Below are positions 15,519 through 21,988 of a stretch of DNA of 21,988 bases, one piece after another. The translations under genes and the position numbers were made by a program. The stretch's first letter is position 1, and every line of letters begins with the position of its first letter. Location of the stretch: the NCBI GenBank assembly GCA_022447885.1, contig JAKUTA010000004.1, positions 1 to 21,988 on the forward strand, read 5' to 3'. The notes below the pieces were generated by a model. The model was not told the DNA's origin. It searched no databases and saw only the letters and a list, made by a program, of their open reading frames with translations. Origin of the DNA: Candidatus Poseidoniales archaeon. GTDB lineage: Archaea > Thermoplasmatota > Poseidoniia > Poseidoniales > Thalassarchaeaceae.

Positions 15519-16502
15519 ATGCTCATCACGAGGACGCCGTTGCGTGTGTCGTTATGCGGCGGTGGTACCGACCTCGCCGCCTTCTACCGCGAACACGCCC
15601 AGGGAGGGGCGGTCACATCTCTGGCGCTCGGGCGTCACATCTACGTCACCGTCAACGAGCGCTTCGACGACAGCGTGCGCATCTCCTACTCCAGCATGGA
15701 GATAGTCGACGACTTCGAGGAATTGAAGCATGAACTGGTGCGTGAGGCGATGCGCGTCACGGGTGTCACCTCCGGTGTGGAGATCACCACCATCGCCGAC
15801 ATACCCTCGCGGGGGACCGGCCTCGGCTCCTCCTCGTCGGTCACCGTCGGCCTGCTCCACGCCCTGCACGCCTTCGCCGGACGGGCGCCTGATGCCGTGC
15901 AACTCGCTGAGGAGGCGTGTCGCATCGAGATCGATGTGCTCGGTGGCACAATGGGCAAACAGGACCAGTACGCGGCCGCGTTCGGCGGCGGGAACCGGAT
16001 CACCTTCCATGCGGATGAGTCGGTGACGGTCAGCCCACTATCTCTCAGCGACGATGTGTGTGTGTTTATTGATTGGGCGTTCAGCGTGTTCTACACCGGG
16101 AAGACGCGCCAGGCGGGCGACATCCTCGTGGAACAGGCGGCGAACACAGGGGCGCGCATGGACGAACTGGTACGCATGCGTGGCATGGCAGGTGAGGTGG
16201 CCACGGCGCTCGACGCGGGTGACTTCGCAACTGTCGGCACGCTGCTCGACGAGGGGTGGCGGCTCAAGCAGGGCATGGCGAGCGGCATCACCAGCACGGG
16301 CATAGATGACCTGTATGCGCGCGTGCGAGAGTTGGGCGTCACGGGCGGGAAGCTGCTCGGCGCGGGCGGGGGCGGCTTCATCCTCTGCCAGACTCCTGAG
16401 GGTGTGCAGCAAAGGCTTGAGAAGGAACTCGACAGCCGACTGCTGTCGCTGGAGTTGGCTACCACCGGTTCCACGGTTCTGTTCGATGACAGGGAAGGAT
16501 GA
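15519..16502 (+). CDS. GHMP-family sugar kinase, HddA-like
   Basis: A cytosolic ATP-dependent kinase of the GHMP superfamily, closest in look to D-glycero-alpha-D-manno-heptose 7-phosphate 1-kinase (HddA) and related kinases that make sugar 1-phosphates for nucleotide-sugar synthesis. It has 327 residues. The N-terminal LITRTPLRVSLCGGGTDL is typical. The ATP loop is GTGLGSSSSV (about 99-108), followed by LGGTMGKQDQYAAAFGG (about 141-157) and the C-terminal GGKLLGAGGGGF. ATG 15519 was preferred to GTG 15507 since it begins the conserved MLITRTPLR and has GGTGGGG upstream. Its stop overlaps the start region of the large surface protein, so the two are coupled. The exact sugar is not determinable. 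Confidence 0.88.
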   Translation: MLITRTPLRVSLCGGGTDLAAFYREHAQGGAVTSLALGRHIYVTVNERFDDSVRISYSSMEIVDDFEELKHELVREAMRVTGVTSGVEITTIADIPSRGTGLGSSSSVTVGLLHALHAFAGRAPDAVQLAEEACRIEIDVLGGTMGKQDQYAAAFGGGNRITFHADESVTVSPLSLSDDVCVFIDWAFSVFYTGKTRQAGDILVEQAANTGARMDELVRMRGMAGEVATALDAGDFATVGTLLDEGWRLKQGMASGITSTGIDDLYARVRELGVTGGKLLGAGGGGFILCQTPEGVQQRLEKELDSRLLSLELATTGSTVLFDDREG

Positions 16503-16507
16503 TGCAC

Positions 16508-19378
16508 ATGCGCCGCTCCGTTCTCCTGCTCACCCTGCTCCTGCTGCTGTCGAGCATCGCCTCCTCGCTTCCATATCCCGAACCACCCACGACAGGTGCA
16601 CTGGCGACCGCCGCTGCCCCGCCGTCCTCCGGAGTCGACCTGATCGTCACCGACGAGAATTCGGCTCCGGTGCAGAACGCGACCGTCGAGATGTTCGACG
16701 GCGTGACCGGAGTGCGCATCCTCGGCCCGGCGGACATGCCGGGTCGGAGTCGCGAACTGTTCAGCGGACTTCCGCCCGGTCCGGTGCGGCTGCACGTCAC
16801 CCATTCGGCCCATGCAGATGGCTGGGCCCTGGGCCAGCTCGGCCCCGACGCGGATCTCAGCATGACGATCGTGCTGACCAGCCTCTCGGGGAGTCTCGAA
16901 CTGCAGACCGGAGCCGATGCGCAGCTGTCGCTCGCCCTCTTCGGGCACGAGCAGGAACTGACGGCGGTGGCCAACGGGTCCGGCGCCGCCGCACTGGCTG
17001 TGCCTCCGGGTGCAAGCGGATGGCTGCTGGCCGACGCGGATGCGGGGTCGAGCCTCGTGCGCTGGAACGGCTCAGCCAACCTGTCCGCCGCGCTGAACGG
17101 GACGATGCGGGTGTTCGGTTGGTCGGACGACGTCAACGGGAGCGGCATCGTGCTCGTCGAGCACAACGCCTCCGGATGGCGCGAGGTGACCTCCTGGAGC
17201 AGCGAGATCGACCTGCTCCTGCCGCGCACCGATGAAGGCGAGTGGAACCTGTGGTCGGTGATCGACGGACAGCGCAGCGGGCCCGTCCTGACTCTTCAGG
17301 ACAACGGCACGCACGACATCTCGGGCTGGCTGAACGGCAGCGGCAGCGCACCTGAGCAGGTGACCGGGGATGCGCGCATCACACTCGTGGACGACCTCCT
17401 GCGCGGCGAGCCGGTGAACGCCACCTGGAACGCCAACATCTCACTCCCGCTCGACATCGGGACCGCATTGCTGCCCGGGCGCTCCTACGGACTGCGCGCG
17501 CAGGTCGACCGCTGGCTGGGCGATGGCGATGGCTCCGTATCCGCTCCCGAGGTCGCAAGCCTGGCGATGATGCTCTCCACGAGCGGCTGGGGGCACAGCG
17601 GTCATTGGCTGCTCTACGACGAGACGCCGTTCAGCCCGCAGTCGGAGATGAATCCGCAGGGGCTGGCGATGGATGGTCTGGTAGGCCCCGTCACCGCTGT
17701 CGGTGGCACATTCGGATGGTCGGAGAGCGGCAACCTGACCGGCTGGTCCGGTCAGTCGAGCGTTCGTCTGCTGTGGTTCCCCGTGCGCGCTGACCCGCTC
17801 GAGAGCATCCCGCTGCACGTCGACCTGCCCGAGGGCTGGGAGGTGCGTTACAGCCCGCAGCAACAACTGCTGGAGGGCGAGACCTGGTCGTTCTCGATCA
17901 CACGAGCGAACTCCCCGGTGACCGGCACCATCTCCGTGTCGCTGGGGGTGAATCAACCGCCTGTGGCTGATGGCCAGCTCTATGCACTCTCCGGAAACTC
18001 CGTTCCTTACGACAGCAACGTCACCTTCGACGGCACGGGATGCAGCGACTCGGGATTCGGCGAACTCGACCACCTGTGGGAACTCAGGGATAACGGCACT
18101 CTTGTCCACACCGCCGTAGGAGACACGCTCACCATCGTCCCACAGGACCTCGGAATCGAGATGGGCGCCACACTCAACGCCACTCTCACCTGCACCGACG
18201 GCCAAGGGCTCTCTGGTGTATGGGAGGGCGAATGGTATGTCGATGGCACACCCCCGACGGCGGAGGTCAACGGAACGGAGGACATGATGCAACCCGGCGC
18301 GGTCGCATTCTTCGAGATGCACCTCCTCGATTCATTCATTCTCGACGCTGGCTCCTTCTTCTCCGTGCTCGCCACCCCGGAAGACGACTCCGGAGAACCG
18401 GTGAAGGTGACCTGGCGCTCCAACAAATCCGAAGGGTGGAACCACGTTGACTACTTCTTCAACGACCAGTTCAACCAGGGTCCCGATGTAAACTGGGCTC
18501 ACGACCCGCTCGAAGAGCGCCACAAGCAGCGCAACCTCACGGTCTGGGACCTGAGCATGGAACTCGAGGACGCTGCCGGCAACATCTTCGTGAAACACTG
18601 GGACATCACGATGAACGACACCACCGCCCCCACGATCACCGCCGAACTGTTGGTCGACGGGCTTCCCTACGGCGACGAGAACCCGGCGCGGCCGGACAGC
18701 CTCCTCTCGCTCGACCTGTCCGAGACGTTCGACGACATCGACGCGGTCGAGGGCCTGACATTCTCCATCGATGTCGACGGCATCGCAGTCGTGCAGTACG
18801 CCAACTGGGCGGACGCCCGCTTCGTGGACCTGCCAGCACTCGACGTGGGCGAGCACCAACTTCGGGTGCAGTGCGCCGACGTGGCGGGGGGGCCGGACAA
18901 GCAGAACCTACGCGAGTTGATCACCAACCCGGTGGTGCACCCATTGGAGGCGGCGAACCTGTCGATCGTATCGGTGGGGATGGAGGGGATCCCTGTGCCC
19001 GGCGAGTCGGGTGTCCTGCACGTGCAGGTCAACAACACGGGTGCCAACGCGGCCATGTTCACCATCTGCTACGGCGATGTGTGCTCTGACAATTTTTCGA
19101 GCACCGTGGCCACCGTCGACGGACATGGCAATGCAACCTACCCTCTGGAGGTCCCCTCGTTCAAGGGCGGCCGCATCTCCGTCAACCTCACCTGGGTGGA
19201 CGAGGGCACCGGCGCCAACGGCAGTCAGGTGTTCGAGAGCGACCTGATGGTGACTCCCGGCTGGGTTGACAACGTGAAACTGCTCATCTGGGTGCTGCTC
19301 ATCGGTGGTGTGGGCTGGCTGCTCGTGCGCAAGTGGCTGGTCGGAGGCACGCAGGGCCAAGGAAAAGCGCCCTTCTGA
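16508..19378 (+). CDS. Large secreted, sequon-rich surface protein with C-terminal anchor
   Basis: A 956-residue protein I assign as an exported, membrane-anchored surface glycoprotein. It begins with a signal peptide (RRSVLLLTLLLLLSSIASS), carries about 25 N-x-S/T sequons across the chain, and ends with a membrane helix (about 924-943) and a short basic tail. Domain hints are a carboxypeptidase-regulatory-like beta segment near the start (DLIVTDENSAPVQNATVEMF), a PKD/Ig-like segment from about 482 (NQPPVADG), and a CARDB-like domain at about 817-905. There is no protease motif. Starts at 16499, 16502 and 16508 are in frame; 16508 has GGGAAGG nine bases ahead, whereas ATG 16499 overlaps the kinase stop as ATGA. 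Similar proteins are common in marine archaea, but the ligand is unknown. Confidence 0.85.
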   Translation: MRRSVLLLTLLLLLSSIASSLPYPEPPTTGALATAAAPPSSGVDLIVTDENSAPVQNATVEMFDGVTGVRILGPADMPGRSRELFSGLPPGPVRLHVTHSAHADGWALGQLGPDADLSMTIVLTSLSGSLELQTGADAQLSLALFGHEQELTAVANGSGAAALAVPPGASGWLLADADAGSSLVRWNGSANLSAALNGTMRVFGWSDDVNGSGIVLVEHNASGWREVTSWSSEIDLLLPRTDEGEWNLWSVIDGQRSGPVLTLQDNGTHDISGWLNGSGSAPEQVTGDARITLVDDLLRGEPVNATWNANISLPLDIGTALLPGRSYGLRAQVDRWLGDGDGSVSAPEVASLAMMLSTSGWGHSGHWLLYDETPFSPQSEMNPQGLAMDGLVGPVTAVGGTFGWSESGNLTGWSGQSSVRLLWFPVRADPLESIPLHVDLPEGWEVRYSPQQQLLEGETWSFSITRANSPVTGTISVSLGVNQPPVADGQLYALSGNSVPYDSNVTFDGTGCSDSGFGELDHLWELRDNGTLVHTAVGDTLTIVPQDLGIEMGATLNATLTCTDGQGLSGVWEGEWYVDGTPPTAEVNGTEDMMQPGAVAFFEMHLLDSFILDAGSFFSVLATPEDDSGEPVKVTWRSNKSEGWNHVDYFFNDQFNQGPDVNWAHDPLEERHKQRNLTVWDLSMELEDAAGNIFVKHWDITMNDTTAPTITAELLVDGLPYGDENPARPDSLLSLDLSETFDDIDAVEGLTFSIDVDGIAVVQYANWADARFVDLPALDVGEHQLRVQCADVAGGPDKQNLRELITNPVVHPLEAANLSIVSVGMEGIPVPGESGVLHVQVNNTGANAAMFTICYGDVCSDNFSSTVATVDGHGNATYPLEVPSFKGGRISVNLTWVDEGTGANGSQVFESDLMVTPGWVDNVKLLIWVLLIGGVGWLLVRKWLVGGTQGQGKAPF

Positions 19379-19395
19379 CCCTCTTCCAGAGGGTC
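19377..19395 (+). terminator. Stem-loop overlapping the surface-protein stop
   Basis: Arms GACCCTC (19377-19383) and GAGGGTC (19389-19395) pair perfectly around TTCCA. The stop TGA (19376-19378) supplies the first two bases of the stem. There is no T-run. It may reduce read-through into the next gene 47 bases on, or protect the upstream mRNA end. Confidence 0.4.
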
Positions 19396-19441
19396 CGGGA
19401 CGGCGTCGGGTTCATTGGGCGGGGACAGGGCTGGCCGACTG

Positions 19442-21190
19442 ATGGCGGATACAGCCGATGTGGAGGATGTCGAGTCGCGGCTTGTCGCCACGCTCGCCAA
19501 ACAACGTTCGCAACTGGAGACGCTCGGCATCGTGGCGGCGCTGGCCCTCGTCGGCTCAGCCGCGTGGTACGTCTGGCCGGGCGTGGAGAGCACGGTTCCG
19601 CTGATGCCGCGGCTCGGGCCTGCCATCGTGTTGCTGCTGTGCGCGCTGGCGATGCAGGACCTCGTCGACTTCGGGCCGCGGCACCGCTCACGCCTCGCAG
19701 CAGCCACGGCCATCGCCTGGCCCCCGCTGCTGCTGCTCGGCATCCACGCCTTCGATGGCACCGGCTGGGTGCAGGTCGGCAACCTGCTGATGCTCCCGCT
19801 GGCGGTCGCCGCCTTCGAGTTCTCGAGGGTCCAGCTGTCCGGGGGCATCCAGGCACTGCGCTATCGCGGCCTGATGGGCGCCACCGGCGGCATGGTGGCG
19901 TTGTCCCTGGTCATCTCCGAGGGCGCTGAGTCGGAACTGATGATGTCCGGTCTGCTGGTCGTCGCCCTGGCGTTGATCCGCGCCGGCATGGACGTGTTCG
20001 GCAGTGACAAGGAGCGGCCGGAGCGCCGCCGCTTCAAGGAGCAGCGCGACGCGCTCGAGAAGCGAGTGCTGGAACTGCGCGCCCAGGAGATCAAGATCGA
20101 CCAGGCGGCCTCGCTCCTGCAGGCGGCGACCAAGGTCGGGTGGAACGACCCCAAGGAGGGGCTCGCCCTGCTCGCCACCGCCGTGGACAACATCGAGCGC
20201 ACGCTGGCGCTGTCGTCCGACATCGCCGACATCCTCGCCGACGCCATGGCCGCCGTCGAGCAGTCAGAGGAGGTGGCCCCCGAATCCAAGCGCCCGCGGA
20301 ACTGCATCACGCTCGGCGAGCGGGAGATGGAGCTCGGCTCGCTGCGCGACGCCGAGCAACTGTTCCGTCAGGGCAAGAAGCGGGCCGCCGACATCATCGA
20401 GTGGTGGTCGCCCGCCGAGGAGGCGATCTCTGAAGGCAAGCGGGCGCTGGACGGCTGCGTCGGTGAGCAGTACGAACCGGTCCGCCGACTGCTGCAGGAC
20501 GCGCAGGACGCGCTCGAACGCGAGGAGGCGGCCGAGGCGGCGGAACTGGCGTCGTCCATTCCCGTGCACGTGGAGGCGATGGGCGAGGCCGGCGAAGGAG
20601 CCGAGGAATCCCTCGAGGAGGCCCGCAGGGCTCTTGAGCAGGCGAAGGGCATCGACCAGGATGTGTTCAGCGACCGCATCGAGCAGGCAACCGCCGCGCT
20701 CGAAGCAGGCCAGTTCTCGATGGCTCAGGGATTGTCGGACTCGGTGCTGAGAGAGGTCACCCGCGAGCGAGAGTCGATGGTCGAGGTGCAGAAGGCTCTC
20801 AGGCAGCAGAAGAAGCTCCGCGCCCGCTGGGAGGGCCGTGACGACGCCGATGACTGGGAGAATCGCCTTGAGGGGATCAAGGGGGCGCGCAAGGAGAAGC
20901 AGTGGTCGCACGCCGCCGCGCTGCTGGGGCGGCTCACGAATGACCTCGACGCCACCCAGGCGGCGCACGGGGAAGCGACGGATCTGCTCGACTTCCTCCA
21001 GGGCGAGTGGCGAGCGCTCAGGAACCAGCTCGAATCCAACGGCATCAAGGTCGACGATGCCGAGCGTCACGCCTGCGAGGGCACCATCGGTGGGGCGGTG
21101 GCTTCCCTCGGATCAGGGGATGTCGAGGCCTGTCTTGCCAAACTCGGCGAGGCCGATACCCAGATGGAAGCGCTACGCCGGCGCATATGA
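19442..21190 (+). CDS. Six-helix membrane protein with long helical cytosolic tail
   Basis: A 582-residue protein of no family I recognise. Likely membrane helices lie at about 29-45, 59-77, 85-103, 112-127, 143-159 and 166-183. From about 190 to the end it is helical and highly charged, with repeated patterns such as EEARRALEQAK and AALEAGQFSMAQGLSDSVL, resembling tandem helical hairpins or coiled coil. ATG 19442 was chosen; a TTG at 19415 is open but unlikely. It lies 63 bases after the surface-protein gene on the same strand. The design suggests a membrane platform with a cytosolic interaction arm, possibly linked to the surface protein, but this rests on position alone. Confidence 0.8.
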   Translation: MADTADVEDVESRLVATLAKQRSQLETLGIVAALALVGSAAWYVWPGVESTVPLMPRLGPAIVLLLCALAMQDLVDFGPRHRSRLAAATAIAWPPLLLLGIHAFDGTGWVQVGNLLMLPLAVAAFEFSRVQLSGGIQALRYRGLMGATGGMVALSLVISEGAESELMMSGLLVVALALIRAGMDVFGSDKERPERRRFKEQRDALEKRVLELRAQEIKIDQAASLLQAATKVGWNDPKEGLALLATAVDNIERTLALSSDIADILADAMAAVEQSEEVAPESKRPRNCITLGEREMELGSLRDAEQLFRQGKKRAADIIEWWSPAEEAISEGKRALDGCVGEQYEPVRRLLQDAQDALEREEAAEAAELASSIPVHVEAMGEAGEGAEESLEEARRALEQAKGIDQDVFSDRIEQATAALEAGQFSMAQGLSDSVLREVTRERESMVEVQKALRQQKKLRARWEGRDDADDWENRLEGIKGARKEKQWSHAAALLGRLTNDLDATQAAHGEATDLLDFLQGEWRALRNQLESNGIKVDDAERHACEGTIGGAVASLGSGDVEACLAKLGEADTQMEALRRRI

Positions 21191-21193
21191 ACA

Positions 21194-21214
21194 GACTAAC
21201 GAGTTCGGTTAGTC
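21194..21214 (+). terminator. Stem-loop after the six-helix protein stop
   Basis: Arms GACTAAC (21194-21200) and GTTAGTC (21208-21214) pair perfectly around a seven-base loop. It begins three bases after the TGA at 21188-21190. No T-run follows. It marks the junction where base composition becomes AT-richer. Confidence 0.4.
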
Positions 21215-21268
21215 CCTCAACCTCGCTGCCGGAAACGACCAAAACCCGCGCCTCACCAGTATTGCTCA

Positions 21269-21850
21269 ATGATTGATGTTACACGGTGTCCATGGTCCAC
21301 GAAAGACCCCCTGTACATCACCTACCATGATGAAGAGTGGGGAATTCCCAACCGCGATGGGCGTCGCCTTTTTGAGAAAATCATCCTAGAGGGTGCTCAG
21401 TCTGGTCTATCCTGGATCACCATCCTCAAGAAGCGTGAGAACTACCGGCGCCTCTTCGATGGATTCGACCCCGTCAAGGTCGCTGCCTACGGCGAAGATG
21501 ATGTGGCACGACTGATGGGTGATGCGGGCATCATCCGAAATCAGGCCAAGATCCGCTCAGCCATCAAGAACGCCAAGGCCTTCGTCGAGCATTTCGGTGA
21601 CGATGAAGACGCTTTCAGCGATTTCCTGTGGGGCTTCGTCGGCGGCGAGCCCATCGTCAATCAGCGGAAAACGATGGAGGACATCACGGCGGTCACGGAT
21701 GCCAGCACTGAGATGAGCAAGGCCCTCAAGAATCTCGGTTTCAGTTTCGTCGGCCCCACGACATGCTACGCGCTGATGCAGGCGGCCGGCATGGTCGACG
21801 ACCATCTCGTAGAATGTTTCTGCCACACATCCAATCGATTGGTGTCATGA
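21269..21850 (+). CDS. tag: DNA-3-methyladenine glycosylase I
   Basis: A base-excision repair enzyme that removes 3-methyladenine from alkylated DNA. It has 193 residues, the usual length. Conserved parts are RCPW near the start, YHDEEWG, LEGAQSGLSWITILKKRENYR with the putative catalytic Glu at 41, and NQAKI. The zinc site is C7, H20, H179 and C183, with the same H-x3-C spacing as Escherichia coli TAG. The gene uses more A/T than its upstream neighbours and stands alone with AT-rich flanks. This family is chiefly bacterial, so transfer into this genome is plausible. No clear ribosome site stands before ATG 21269, and the mRNA may be leaderless. Confidence 0.95.
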   Translation: MIDVTRCPWSTKDPLYITYHDEEWGIPNRDGRRLFEKIILEGAQSGLSWITILKKRENYRRLFDGFDPVKVAAYGEDDVARLMGDAGIIRNQAKIRSAIKNAKAFVEHFGDDEDAFSDFLWGFVGGEPIVNQRKTMEDITAVTDASTEMSKALKNLGFSFVGPTTCYALMQAAGMVDDHLVECFCHTSNRLVS

Positions 21851-21854
21851 TAAC

Positions 21855-21871
21855 TCAGAGGGTACCCCTGA
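21855..21871 (+). terminator. Bulged stem-loop after tag
   Basis: TCAG (21855-21858) pairs with CTGA (21868-21871). After a one-base bulge, GG pairs with CC around GTAC. It starts four bases after the tag stop and is followed by ATTTGTACTAC, only mildly T-rich. It could help end the tag transcript. Confidence 0.3.
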
Positions 21872-21988
21872 TTTGTACTACTTGAATCAGTGCGTTTTTC
21901 ATCTATTTCAAAGGATTGTAGGGGCGCACATTTATCCAAATAGTTAGATACCAAACATACTCTAGTTAGTCTATGGTCAGAAAAGGGA
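21872..21988. other. AT-rich non-coding tail of the window
   Basis: No gene was recognised in these 117 bases. The stretch is clearly AT-richer than the rest of the window. ATTTATCCAAATAG around 21931-21944 could be a promoter element for a gene beyond the edge. Confidence 0.4.

Noticed and set aside
21194..21971. GTTAGTC at both 21208-21214 and 21965-21971 flanking tag, as possible attachment or insertion repeats
   Set aside because: Seven bases are too few to support an attachment site or target duplication, flanking bases differ, and no integrase or transposase is visible.

Overview
The window looks like a piece of a GC-rich archaeal chromosome, most likely a marine Thermoplasmatota-type euryarchaeon (Poseidoniia, formerly Marine Group II). 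That assignment is inference. It rests on a VAT-like double-AAA CDC48 ATPase, a pyrB-pyrI pair with the zinc-binding regulatory chain, a small PRC-barrel protein, an archaeal/eukaryal-type tRNA thiolase (Ncs6/CTU1/TtuA family), a DUF4350-DUF58 membrane cluster, Roadblock/LC7 proteins and a sequon-rich surface protein. No rRNA, tRNA, insertion sequence, integrase or CRISPR array was seen. Coding density is high and most gaps are under 150 bases.

Layout. (1) 1-404, minus: N-terminal part of an aldehyde dehydrogenase cut by the window edge. (2) 568-3093, plus: cdc48, then an 80-residue PRC-barrel protein. (3) 3223-7397, plus: DUF4350 protein, DUF58 protein and an eight-helix membrane protein, probably one operon. 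(4) 11248 down to 7406, minus: a Roadblock/LC7 protein, a 1069-residue coiled-coil protein with its own Roadblock-like segment, and a two-helix membrane protein. (5) 11547-12569, plus: tRNA thiolase. (6) 15394 down to 12605, minus: pyrB and pyrI (overlapping ATGA), then a zinc-finger protein with a RecB/Cas4-like PD-(D/E)XK core. (7) 15519-21190, plus: a sugar kinase of the GHMP/HddA type, a 956-residue secreted glycoprotein-like protein that overlaps the kinase stop, and a six-helix membrane protein with a long helical tail. (8) 21269-21850, plus: DNA-3-methyladenine glycosylase I, in a clearly AT-richer segment that runs to the window end.

How the parts may work together. CDC48 and the PRC-barrel protein point to protein remodelling and perhaps division-related scaffolding. 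DUF4350, DUF58 and the eight-helix protein form a membrane assembly resembling MoxR-associated clusters, but no MoxR gene is present here. The Roadblock/coiled-coil/two-helix set has the parts expected of a cytoskeletal or polarity scaffold, without a GTPase in view. The kinase-glycoprotein-anchor cluster fits synthesis and attachment of a cell-surface structure.

The most distinctive non-coding signals are short stem-loops that touch or closely follow the stop codon at most transcription-unit ends (around 2797, 3095, 7394, 19377, 21194 and 21855), and palindromes at gene starts (3197-3213 and 13894-13911). All of these were read by eye and have not been tested against a shuffled background.
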